Source: an uncultured bacterium
GTDB taxonomy: Bacteria > Patescibacteriota > Minisyncoccia > Phycocordibacterales > UBA2100
Length of the DNA: 14,663 nucleotides
Direction: 5' to 3'
Assembly (NCBI GenBank): GCA_903881205.1
Contig: CAIRSC010000077.1
Location: forward strand, 1-14,663
The stretch's first letter is position 1. Each line of letters begins with the position of its first letter. Positions 5,339-11,946 of this stretch are shown piece after piece. Both the position numbers and the translations under genes were made by a program. The notes below the pieces were generated by a model, which saw nothing but the letters and a program-made list of their open reading frames with translations, made no database searches and was not told the origin of the DNA.

Positions 5339-6328
5339 TTACTCCTCCTCCGCAACCGCCTCGCTCCCCCCACCCGCCTGAGCGAGCGCCTCGAGGATCG
5401 GACCAAGACGACCCGCCATGATGGCCGGCACATTGGACCATGACTCCTTGATGCGATGGTCGGTCACGCGGTCCTGGGGAAAATTGTAGGTACGGATCTT
5501 CTCCGATCGATCTCCGGTGCCCAATTGAGCCTTTCGGTCGCTTGCACGCTCGCGATCGGCGTCTTCGTCCATCTTCTGTTGCAAACGACTGGTCAAGAGC
5601 AGCATTGCTTGCTCGCGATTGGCGAGCTGACTCCGTTCTGACGTCGATCGGACATCGAGACCCGTCGGCTTGTGAATGAGACGTACCGCTGTCTCCACTT
5701 TGTTGACGTTCTGTCCGCCCGCGCCGCCGGATCGGGAGAATTCGATCTCAATATCCCCCGGATTGATGACGAGCTTGGTGCGTTTGTAGATGGGGAGGAT
5801 GGCGACCGATGCGGTCGACGTGTGCGTGCGGCCCGCCTTTTCCGTCGCCGGCACGCGCTGTACACGGTGCACCCCGGTCTCGTACTGAAGTTCGCGATAG
5901 CAGTCGGTCCCCTTAATCTCGAACTGCGCTTCTTTGAGCCCGCCGAGAGCGCCGCGAGACTGATCAAGTGAGCGAGTCTTCCAACCTTTTGCTTCGGCGT
6001 ATTTTACATACATACTCGCCAGCTCTTCGGCAAATAACGTCGCCTCATCACCGCCGACGCCGGCGCGTACTTCGAGCACGATCTCGTTGGGCCATTCGCG
6101 CTCGCCCACTTTGCCGACGATATTCTCAATCTGCTCGGTGAGTGCATCCTTTTGCGCGGCAATGTCGCTGAGCTCCTTTTCGGCGAGCTCTTTCATCGTC
6201 GGATCGACTTCCATAAGCTCTTCCGCGTCCTTCTCAGACTGCGTGAGCCGCTTCCATTCCACTACCAAATAGGCGACACGAGCATCGTCTGCGTATTCTT
6301 CCGGATTGATGTGTTTTGCTTCAGTCAT
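5339..6328 (-). CDS. prfA: Peptide chain release factor 1 (RF1)
   Basis: Decodes UAA and UAG in the ribosomal A site and triggers peptidyl-tRNA hydrolysis. Type 1 identity comes from the tripeptide anticodon PAT (160-162, in HRVQRVPATEKAGRTHTS) instead of the SPF of RF2. The catalytic GGQ is at 204-206 inside SRSGGAGGQNVNKVETAVR; its glutamine is the usual methylation target, and the flanking sequence is standard. Length is 329 residues against about 360, the shortfall being in N-terminal domain 1. It starts at ATG 6328, only 12 bases after the first base of a TATACT box, and ends in TAA. In transcription order it lies between rpmE and rpsB. UGA is a stop in this window (transketolase C gene), so RF2 should exist elsewhere in the genome. 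Confidence 0.96.
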   Translation of the reverse strand: MTEAKHINPEEYADDARVAYLVVEWKRLTQSEKDAEELMEVDPTMKELAEKELSDIAAQKDALTEQIENIVGKVGEREWPNEIVLEVRAGVGGDEATLFAEELASMYVKYAEAKGWKTRSLDQSRGALGGLKEAQFEIKGTDCYRELQYETGVHRVQRVPATEKAGRTHTSTASVAILPIYKRTKLVINPGDIEIEFSRSGGAGGQNVNKVETAVRLIHKPTGLDVRSTSERSQLANREQAMLLLTSRLQQKMDEDADRERASDRKAQLGTGDRSEKIRTYNFPQDRVTDHRIKESWSNVPAIMAGRLGPILEALAQAGGGSEAVAEEE

Positions 6329-6334
6329 AGATAC

Positions 6335-6340
6335 AGTATA
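6335..6340 (-). promoter_or_regulatory. Predicted -10 box of prfA (TATACT), leaderless type
   Basis: TATACT on the minus strand ends six bases before the prfA ATG. Its first three bases are also the end of the descending arm of the rpmE terminator-like hairpin (6338-6371), so terminator and promoter share DNA. The -35 position is occupied by the GC-rich stem and has no match. Confidence 0.55.
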
Positions 6341-6371
6341 GACGAGCCCCGCACATGCGGGGCTCGTCTAT
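6338..6371 (-). terminator. GC-rich hairpin after rpmE
   Basis: A perfect 15-bp stem, 6338-6352 with 6357-6371 (ATAGACGAGCCCCGC and complement), four-base loop, located 12 bases past the rpmE stop. On the minus-strand transcript it is followed by UACUGUAUCU, which is only moderately U-rich. Best read as an intrinsic terminator of rpmE; with the weak U-tract some read-through into prfA is likely. Confidence 0.65.
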
Positions 6372-6383
6372 TGAACAGCGTCG

Positions 6384-6644
6384 TTATTTCGTCTTTTTGG
6401 AAGCGGCGAGACGGTTGCGGAACTTCTCAACACGGCCGGCGGTGTCGATGGTCTTCGACTGGCCCGTGTAGAACGGGTGCGAAGCACTGGAGATTTCAAC
6501 CTGGAAGAGCGGATATTCCTTACCGTCCTCCCATTTGCCGGTCTTGGTCGTATCAATAGTAGAGCCGATCAGAAAGCGCTGAGATGAGGTCACATCTTCG
6601 AAAATGACCATGCGGTATTCTTCTGGGTGGATATCCTTTTTCAT
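6384..6644 (-). CDS. rpmE2: 50S ribosomal protein bL31, type B (zinc-independent)
   Basis: An 86-residue large-subunit protein that bridges the central protuberance and the 30S head. KDIHPEEYRMVIFEDV (3-18) and VEISSASHPFYTGQ (49-62) are the family signatures. There is no cysteine at all, so the zinc-binding CxxC of type A is absent and this is the zinc-less (YkgM-like) form. In many bacteria the type B copy is an alternative used under zinc shortage; here it may be the only copy, but the window cannot show that. ATG 6644 is preceded by a good promoter and followed 12 bases past its stop by a strong hairpin. The basic C-terminal tail (RNRLAASKKTK) suits rRNA contact. Confidence 0.95.
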   Translation of the reverse strand: MKKDIHPEEYRMVIFEDVTSSQRFLIGSTIDTTKTGKWEDGKEYPLFQVEISSASHPFYTGQSKTIDTAGRVEKFRNRLAASKKTK

Positions 6645-6652
6645 GTCGCGAT

Positions 6653-6681
6653 ACTATACAGGAAATGCCGGAAAAATTCAA
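6653..6681 (-). promoter_or_regulatory. Promoter of rpmE with -35 and -10 boxes
   Basis: On the minus strand, TTGAAT (6676-6681) is followed after 17 bases by TATAGT (6653-6658), which ends eight bases before the rpmE ATG. An overlapping TAGTAT (6651-6656) would give six bases. This is the best two-box promoter in the window, and it again predicts a leaderless or nearly leaderless message. Confidence 0.65.
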
Positions 6682-6700
6682 ATCCCCCAGGCTTGGGCTC

Positions 6701-8056
6701 TTATGAGGCGCTGCCGTTGAGGATATCAATCTCCGCCTGGATCGCGTCGCGATGATCCATTACATTGTCGCCATAAGGCGCATTTGCGGGCTTACTCCAG
6801 TTGCCTCCGGCGAAGTATTTGAGCGCAGCGGTGCGTTCTGCCGTGCGGCTGCCGCCGGCAGCACCGTTGTCTTTCATGAGGAGCGCGGTGGCGAAGATAG
6901 CAGTACGCGCATTCCACGGATCGGGGAATGACTCCCCCGTTGCCGACGCGAGACGATTCTGATAGAGCGCCCACGTCGACGGAATGAATTGCGCCGGTCC
7001 CATCGCTCCGCCGTAGCCGACTCCCTGTGGACATGACACCGCGGTCGTCGACCAATCGCGCCCGAAGTGATCGGTGATGGTCTGGAACGGCACGGTGTCG
7101 CGCGGCGCTTTCATGACCGTCGCGAACGATTTGCCCGTGTTCTTGCCGATACCGGCGCCGGTGGACAGGTCTTTCACATAACAGGAGCCGGTATTCACAC
7201 CGAGACTCGATTCCTGCGTGAGGATCGCGAGAATGAGCGCGGGGGTGACGCCGGTCGCGGCGCTCGCCTCCTTGGCATATCCGTACGCAGTGCCGAACGG
7301 GATCGCGCCCGTATCGCGCAGTCCGAAGAGCGCTTCGCGGATAGCGCTCGCCTGCTTCTGCTTGTCGGCGATCAGCTGCTGGTATGTCTTTTCCTGCCCC
7401 TTGGTGGTCGTGAGGATCGACACTTTCTGCTTCTCATCGTCGAGCACCTGCTGTTTGGCGATCACCTGCGCTTGGCGCGCCTGGGCTGTTTCCCCTTGTT
7501 TCTCTTCGAGCGCTTGCTTCACGCCGGTGAGCTGATCGTGGAGCGTCTGGAGCCGCGTGAATGCGTCGCCGAGCGCCTTTTGGATCGTCTCGAAGTTATC
7601 TACTTCTTTGAAAATGGAGGATATGGAATCCGATGAGAGCGCGAGTGTGACCATCGGCGTGTCATCGATCGCGCGCGTCTCGCGCAGTATCTCTGCGAGC
7701 GACTCCTGCCCGTCGCTTATCTTGTGCTGGACCTGATTGATCGACTGTTGCTTGTCGGTGATGTCGTGAGAGAGTTGCGTGAGCACCACATCGCTCTGCT
7801 TGATCTGCAGCTGCGCCTTTTTGATCTTGGTATCGAGTATCGAAATGTCACGCTCAAGCGTTGTGCGCTGCGCCTGCAGTGTCGAGAGCGTGCCCTGATT
7901 GTTGGCGATATCTTTCTCGATCTGATCGAGCTGCGCTTGGAGTGCCGCGCGTTGGTCGGTATTCACGTCAGCGTGCACGATCGTTGCAAAACACAAGGAA
8001 AGCGCCATTGTCGCAAAAAGAAAGGTGAGCATCCCCACCTGTGATCTGGCACTCAT
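6701..8056 (-). CDS. Secreted coiled-coil protein with MltB-like lytic transglycosylase domain
   Basis: A 451-residue exported peptidoglycan enzyme (numbering from ATG 8056). A signal peptide (about 1-29, hydrophobic core LTFLFATMALSLCFATIV, likely cut after VHA) leads into a long Gln/Lys/Asp-rich coiled coil (about 32-125 and 160-240) like the EnvC/PcsB/CwlO hydrolase regulators. The C-terminal third is an SLT_2/MltB-like muramidase: LILAILTQESSLG (275-287) holds the catalytic glutamate E282, and GYGGAMGPAQFIPSTW (347-362) is the diagnostic substrate-binding motif. C292 and C342 may form a disulfide. It should cleave glycan strands during growth or division. An in-frame ATG at 8062 lies only two bases from TATAAT, so the second Met is preferred. 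Separate transcription unit between rplY and rpmE. Confidence 0.88.
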   Translation of the reverse strand: MSARSQVGMLTFLFATMALSLCFATIVHADVNTDQRAALQAQLDQIEKDIANNQGTLSTLQAQRTTLERDISILDTKIKKAQLQIKQSDVVLTQLSHDITDKQQSINQVQHKISDGQESLAEILRETRAIDDTPMVTLALSSDSISSIFKEVDNFETIQKALGDAFTRLQTLHDQLTGVKQALEEKQGETAQARQAQVIAKQQVLDDEKQKVSILTTTKGQEKTYQQLIADKQKQASAIREALFGLRDTGAIPFGTAYGYAKEASAATGVTPALILAILTQESSLGVNTGSCYVKDLSTGAGIGKNTGKSFATVMKAPRDTVPFQTITDHFGRDWSTTAVSCPQGVGYGGAMGPAQFIPSTWALYQNRLASATGESFPDPWNARTAIFATALLMKDNGAAGGSRTAERTAALKYFAGGNWSKPANAPYGDNVMDHRDAIQAEIDILNGSAS

Positions 8057-8064
8057 ATCCATGT

Positions 8065-8070
8065 ATTATA
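8065..8070 (-). promoter_or_regulatory. Predicted -10 box of the lytic transglycosylase gene (TATAAT)
   Basis: Perfect TATAAT on the minus strand. It ends eight bases before ATG 8056 but only two before ATG 8062; a transcript starting about seven bases after the box would miss the first ATG, which favours 8056 as the translated start. Confidence 0.6.
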
Positions 8071-8120
8071 TCTGACGATTGGGCCATTCATTCATTTCTC
8101 ATCGGCACAGCGTTCATGAA

Positions 8121-8149
8121 TATACAAAAGGACCGCTTTCGCGGTCCTT
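8121..8149 (-). terminator. Intrinsic terminator of rplY
   Basis: On the minus strand, AAGGACCGC (8141-8149) and GCGGTCCTT (8128-8136) form a perfect 9-bp stem closed by a GAAA tetraloop, followed by TTGTATATTC. With the last two stem bases the U-tract is UUUU. It lies 20 bases past the rplY stop and is the most typical rho-independent terminator in the window. Confidence 0.8.
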
Positions 8150-8169
8150 GAGAATTGTCTTGATGGAAA

Positions 8170-8811
8170 CTACTCTGCTTTTGCCTCGCCTTCGGCAGGA
8201 GCGACTGCTTCACCTTCTGCAGGTGCTGCTGCTTCGCCTTCAGCTGCAGGAGCAACCTCTTGAGCCTTCTCTTCGACGAATGAAGTGACTGATGCGACGA
8301 TCTCGTCGGCACCGGTGATGAGTTCTGCACTCTTCGGAAGTTCGATCTGACCTGCAGTGATATGATCGCCTACATTAGAGAGTTTGGTCATGTCGATCGT
8401 GAGATGCTGTGGGAGCTCTGCCGGCGCGACTTCGATTTCGACTTCGTGCAATGCCTTGACCACGACGTGACCGAGCTTTTCTGCAGGAGGAAGACCGGCG
8501 AATTCGAGCGGAATGTTGATGCGGATCTTTTTGCCCTTTTCAAGAATGTAAAAGTCTGCGTGCAGAATCGCGCTCGTGACCGGGTGGAACTGCACATCGT
8601 GAATAAGCGAATCCTTGTCCTCGCCGGCTCCCTTGAGCGTGATAATGGTCGTCTCACCCGCCTGTTTCCAGATGGATTCGAGCTTGCGGGTATTGATGAT
8701 TATAGAGGCAGCGGCTTCCTTCGGACCGTAGAGGACCGCAGGAGAAAGGCCCTGGGCGCGGAGTGCCTCAGTGGTTTCAGTAGTACGTGGCTGAACATCG
8801 AGCGTAAGCAT
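8170..8811 (-). CDS. rplY: 50S ribosomal protein bL25 (Ctc form) with acidic Ala-Glu tail
   Basis: A 213-residue 5S rRNA-binding protein of the long L25/TL5/Ctc class. The N-terminal 5S-binding beta-barrel runs from about 1 to 93: LTLDVQPRTTETTEALRAQG, then SPAVLYGPKE (23-32) and the typical IHDVQFHPVTSAILHADFY (69-87). The C-terminal Ctc domain follows (about 94-180), with PLEFAGLPPAEKLG (100-113), LPQHLTIDMTKLSNVGDHI (133-151). The last 27 residues are three near-repeats of APAEGEAx, an acidic flexible tail. It is monocistronic by appearance: own promoter with a -10 seven bases from ATG 8811, and a clear terminator at 8121-8149. Stop TAG. Confidence 0.95.
   Translation of the reverse strand: MLTLDVQPRTTETTEALRAQGLSPAVLYGPKEAAASIIINTRKLESIWKQAGETTIITLKGAGEDKDSLIHDVQFHPVTSAILHADFYILEKGKKIRINIPLEFAGLPPAEKLGHVVVKALHEVEIEVAPAELPQHLTIDMTKLSNVGDHITAGQIELPKSAELITGADEIVASVTSFVEEKAQEVAPAAEGEAAAPAEGEAVAPAEGEAKAE
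8182..8253 (-). repeat. Three 24-bp tandem units encoding the bL25 tail
   Basis: Units 8182-8205, 8206-8229 and 8230-8253 each encode a variant of the octapeptide (V/A)APAEGEA, with third-position and small internal differences. In-frame units of eight codons could expand or shrink by slippage without breaking the reading frame. Such Ala/Glu/Pro tails are frequent on bL25 proteins and are probably disordered. Confidence 0.75.
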
Positions 8812-8818
8812 GGCGCGT

Positions 8819-8846
8819 AGTATACGGATTTACGAGCCTTTTGCAA
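8819..8846 (-). promoter_or_regulatory. Promoter of rplY with -35 and -10 boxes
   Basis: On the minus strand, TTGCAA (8841-8846) is followed after 16 bases by TATACT (8819-8824), which ends seven bases before ATG 8811. No Shine-Dalgarno is present. Predicts a leaderless message. Confidence 0.65.
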
Positions 8847-8856
8847 CACCGCGGGG

Positions 8857-9714
8857 CTATTTTCCGGCAAAGAGGCGAAGTTTCTCCTCTATAAACGCTT
8901 GCATACGCTTCCCTGCTGGGGCAAGGAATTTGTACGGCGCAACCTCATCTCCTGCAATACCTTCACGAAGACCGTCGCGGTAGGTGACGCGCAGCTCGGT
9001 ATTAATATGGACAATCGCGACACCTGCAGCGATCGCGGCAGTAATATCGACCTCACTATTGCCCGATGCACCATGGAGCACGAGTGGTGTTTTGGTGGTC
9101 GTCGAGATCTCCTGTACCCGTTCGATATTGAGCGGTGGGTCCTGTGAAATGCCAAGCATGCCGTGCACATTGCCCACTGCAGGCGCGAAACAGTCGACAC
9201 CGGTCGAATCGATGAAGCGTTTCGCATCGGCGACACTGGTCATCATCTCGGGCGTGAGCGCAGCACCGGGCGGAAGCTCGGTGAGCACCTTCGAGGACTG
9301 TCCTATATAGCCGAGTTCTGCCTCGACGATCACGTCGCGACCCGAAGCGCGAGCCGCTTCGACAACGCTCGTGGTCACGACGATATTCTCCTCGATGCCG
9401 GATTTCGCGCCATCATAAATGACCGAGTCGACACCTGCCGCGATAGCGGCCTGCACCTTTTCAAGACTATAGGTGTGATCGGCGTTGAGGAACATATCGA
9501 TGCCGTCAGCGCGGTAGAGATCGATAAGTGCACGAGCATGAGCGAGCGGGAAATAATCGCGCTCACCTTCGGAGAGACCGATAATGACCGGGAGCGACAC
9601 CGCTTTGGCGGCCAGCGCGATTGCGCGAAGCTGGTTGGAATCCGAGATATTAAAGTGTCCGATTGCGCGCTTGCCGACCAGCGCCTCCTGTACGGCTTCC
9701 CGAAGTGTTTTCAT
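8857..9714 (-). CDS. fba: Class II (metal-dependent) fructose/ketose-bisphosphate aldolase
   Basis: A 285-residue TIM-barrel enzyme expected to split or form fructose 1,6-bisphosphate (or tagatose bisphosphate) through a zinc-bound enediolate. The metal and catalytic positions are recognisable: NADHTYSLEKVQAAIAAGVD (77-96) with D79 and H80, VEAELGYIG (130-138), AVGNVHG (179-185) with H184, LVLHGASG (211-218) with H214, and INTELR (237-242) for phosphate binding. The residue before INTE is His where many relatives have Lys. The substrate cannot be fixed between fructose and tagatose types. It starts at ATG 9714, divergent from the PfkB-family gene across 52 bases, with its own extended -10. 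Stop TAG. Together with the rpe-transketolase operon nearby it makes a sugar-phosphate cluster. Confidence 0.9.
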   Translation of the reverse strand: MKTLREAVQEALVGKRAIGHFNISDSNQLRAIALAAKAVSLPVIIGLSEGERDYFPLAHARALIDLYRADGIDMFLNADHTYSLEKVQAAIAAGVDSVIYDGAKSGIEENIVVTTSVVEAARASGRDVIVEAELGYIGQSSKVLTELPPGAALTPEMMTSVADAKRFIDSTGVDCFAPAVGNVHGMLGISQDPPLNIERVQEISTTTKTPLVLHGASGNSEVDITAAIAAGVAIVHINTELRVTYRDGLREGIAGDEVAPYKFLAPAGKRMQAFIEEKLRLFAGK

Positions 9715-9721
9715 ACAAGAG

Positions 9722-9730
9722 ATTCTATCA
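9722..9730 (-). promoter_or_regulatory. Extended -10 promoter of the aldolase gene
   Basis: TGATAGAAT on the minus strand fits TGn plus a five-of-six -10 hexamer (TAGAAT, 9722-9727). It ends seven bases before ATG 9714, so the message should be leaderless. No -35 is visible. Confidence 0.6.
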
Positions 9731-9749
9731 CGAGTGCCCTGGGGCGGCG

Positions 9750-9758
9750 TGTTACACT
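9750..9758 (+). promoter_or_regulatory. Extended -10 promoter of the PfkB-family kinase gene
   Basis: TGTTACACT fits TGn plus TACACT (9753-9758, four of six). It ends eight bases before ATG 9767. It faces the aldolase promoter back to back within 52 bases, so the two genes could be controlled together by one bound protein; no operator is evident. Confidence 0.45.
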
Positions 9759-9766
9759 TTTCTCAT

Positions 9767-10756
9767 ATGGCATTTGATGTACTGACGATTGGCGACACGG
9801 TGATCGACGCATTTATTCGGCTCAAGGACGCACGGGTCACCTGCGATATCAACGATGAAAATTGCATGCTCAGTATGCGTTTCGGCGACAAGATCCCGTT
9901 CGAGTTCGACGTAATCGTGCCGGGCGTTGGTAATTCATCCAATGCCGCGGTCGCCTGCGCGCGCCTCGGACTCTCGAGCACCGTACGTGTGTCGGTTGGC
10001 CGCGACGAAAACGGCAAGAAATGCATCGCGTCGTTCGAGGGCAACGGCGTCGATACCTCGCTGGTGCTCGAAGAAGAGAACAAGAAGACCAACTACCACT
10101 ATGTATTGTGGTACGAGAGTGAACGCACCATCCTCATCAAGCACGAGCATTTCACCTATTCGATGCCGAAGCTCAGCGAACCTCCGAAGTGGATCTATCT
10201 CTCGTCGCTCGGCGAAGGTACGTTGCCGTATCACCAGGAGATCATCGAATACTGCAAAGCCAATCCCTCAGCGAAACTCGTGTTCCAACCCGGCACCTTT
10301 CAGATCCAGCTCGGGGTCGAGCCCATCAAAGAGCTCTACGCACTTGCTGAGATTGTCTTCTGCAACAAAGAAGAAGCACAACGTATCCTCGGAATTCACG
10401 AAGAAGACATTAGGAAACTGCTCGAGGGTATGCGCGGGCTCGGTGTGAAGGTCGCGGTGATCACCGACGGCCGCAACGGTTCGTATGTGATGAATGATGA
10501 TGGTGCGTGGCACGCACCAATGTATCCTGATCCCAAGCCTCCGCTCGAGCGTACCGGCGCCGGCGACGCGACCGCGTCGACCACGATGGCGTATTTGGAA
10601 AAGGGATTACCGCTCTCGGAAGCAATCCTGCGCGGACATATCAACAGCGCATCCGTCGTACAAGAAATCGGGGCGCAAAAAGGCCTTCTTTCTGCCGAAG
10701 AGATCGAAGAATGGTACTCCCGCAGACCCGCAGATTTCAAGGCGGTGGCGCTCTAG
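9767..10756 (+). CDS. PfkB-family (ribokinase-like) sugar or nucleoside kinase
   Basis: A 329-residue cytoplasmic kinase of the ribokinase fold that transfers ATP phosphate to a sugar, sugar phosphate or nucleoside. It begins DVLTIGDTVIDAF (4-16), typical of the family; GVGNSSNAAVACARLG (53-68) is the substrate-binding GGN-like motif; NKEEA (200-204) and ITDGRNGSY (232-240) follow; ERTGAGDATASTTMAYLEKG (261-280) is the C-terminal signature with the anion hole and catalytic base D267. The first beta-hairpin lid region (about 20-48) is long and charged and may define the substrate, which I cannot name. The frame is open upstream to 9584, inside the aldolase gene on the other strand; ATG 9767 gives the proper family N-terminus and fits the promoter. 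Its TAG overlaps the convergent gene's stop. Confidence 0.9.
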   Translation: MAFDVLTIGDTVIDAFIRLKDARVTCDINDENCMLSMRFGDKIPFEFDVIVPGVGNSSNAAVACARLGLSSTVRVSVGRDENGKKCIASFEGNGVDTSLVLEEENKKTNYHYVLWYESERTILIKHEHFTYSMPKLSEPPKWIYLSSLGEGTLPYHQEIIEYCKANPSAKLVFQPGTFQIQLGVEPIKELYALAEIVFCNKEEAQRILGIHEEDIRKLLEGMRGLGVKVAVITDGRNGSYVMNDDGAWHAPMYPDPKPPLERTGAGDATASTTMAYLEKGLPLSEAILRGHINSASVVQEIGAQKGLLSAEEIEEWYSRRPADFKAVAL

Positions 10757-11946
10757 CTCATCCCCTTTTGTAGCCGTACTTCGGCCAGATTTGCCTCTGT
10801 CCGCTCCACATAGGGAGCTATTTGTTTCGTACAAAACGTCGTAAAGCGCGGACGTGCCTGCCCGCCATGCTCTCGAGCGATCACGTACGATGCGGCGAAC
10901 CGCCTAAACGAATCCACTGCGTCCGACGGCCTGTTGTGAGCGCCGCTGACGAACATACGCACATCATCCCCGACAGGTTCGTTCATGATCGCGGCCGCTT
11001 GGGCATCCGGCATCTTCTGCACCAGACGCACGAGATTGAACAATGCATCAAGGTACGATGCCATGTGATGCTGCCGGCCCCGTAATTGCGCAACATCTTT
11101 CGTTACCATATCGCGCTTCTTCAAGACCCCGCTCATGATAGCGACACTACCGCGGCTGTTCTTTTCTTCGCTGAATATCTTGGCTGTCACTTGGCCCGGA
11201 CCGAAGGACATTTCGTTGTCACCGCCGGATGGGATGCGCTGTATGAATTCGTATCCGCCGGTCTTCAGAAGCGTATCGAACACTTTGAAGGTACTGCTGC
11301 CTTGAGACGGCATGATCTCCGATAGGTTGAAGGCGAGCAGCGTCTGCGCATCGATATATTTTTCAAATGATCGAAAGAGTGCGTCTTGGGCACCGCTGAG
11401 GCGGAATGTGCTATGAATCTTTCCCCAATCGATCTCGTCGCGGACTTGTTTGATGGATTCAACTAGTTCGAGGTAGTAATACGCCCCGCTCATGCTCATC
11501 GCGTTATCGGGGTTGTAACTCATTACGATATCGTCGATCGAACGCATAAGCGCGGCACGCTGGACTTCATCGACGCGGATCTTCCCCGCCTTCTCCTTCC
11601 ACATCTGGGCGAGTCGGTAGCGAAAATCCACGGCCGTTGTAGCTCCCAGTCGATCCCTCGTTCCCAGATACGCGCTGATCGGATAACCGAATTGTCTGCC
11701 GGCGAGAGCACCCGTGTCGTATTCGCGTTTTTGCTCCGCAAGTTCCAAGAAGCGCACCGGCTTTTCCAACGATGCATCTGTATATGGAGCGGCATCGTCA
11801 TCCCAATGATCCTTGTCCGACTCTTCCACCAATTTGATTGCGCCCACCATGCCGAGACCGAGAGCAGAAGCTCCTCCCAAGAGAAAGTTCCTCCGTGTTG
11901 GCTCTTCCTTTTTCGGGTGCCAGCGCTCTCCGGGACTCATCTTCAT
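10753..11946 (-). CDS. Tat-signal exported protein of unknown function
   Basis: A 397-residue protein I cannot place in a named family. The N-terminus is a twin-arginine signal: TRRNFLLGGASALGLGMVGA (17-36), with RR at 18-19, a phenylalanine at 21 and a weakly hydrophobic Gly/Ala-rich core. There is no other membrane segment. The mature part is mostly helical. EFIQRIPS (233-240) followed by SFGPGQVTAKIF (247-258), and later MFVSGAHNRPSDA (331-343), loosely recall the Glu ... SxGxxQ ... (Y)NAG order of lysozyme-like transglycosylases, but this is only a shape resemblance. It is the last gene of the rpe-transketolase operon: its ATG overlaps the transketolase C stop as ATGA, implying coupled translation. 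Its TAG stop overlaps the kinase TAG stop at CTAG 10753-10756. Confidence 0.72.
   Translation of the reverse strand: MKMSPGERWHPKKEEPTRRNFLLGGASALGLGMVGAIKLVEESDKDHWDDDAAPYTDASLEKPVRFLELAEQKREYDTGALAGRQFGYPISAYLGTRDRLGATTAVDFRYRLAQMWKEKAGKIRVDEVQRAALMRSIDDIVMSYNPDNAMSMSGAYYYLELVESIKQVRDEIDWGKIHSTFRLSGAQDALFRSFEKYIDAQTLLAFNLSEIMPSQGSSTFKVFDTLLKTGGYEFIQRIPSGGDNEMSFGPGQVTAKIFSEEKNSRGSVAIMSGVLKKRDMVTKDVAQLRGRQHHMASYLDALFNLVRLVQKMPDAQAAAIMNEPVGDDVRMFVSGAHNRPSDAVDSFRRFAASYVIAREHGGQARPRFTTFCTKQIAPYVERTEANLAEVRLQKGMS

Noticed and set aside
5272..5433. 54-residue N-terminal extension of S2
   Set aside because: Arg-rich, overlaps the 3' end of prfA, absent from the S2 family; ATG 5271 gives the conserved N-terminus.
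6683..6700. CCCA/TGGG hairpin after the lytic transglycosylase as a terminator
   Set aside because: Only about four base pairs can form, and the T-rich stretch lies too far downstream. Too weak to call.
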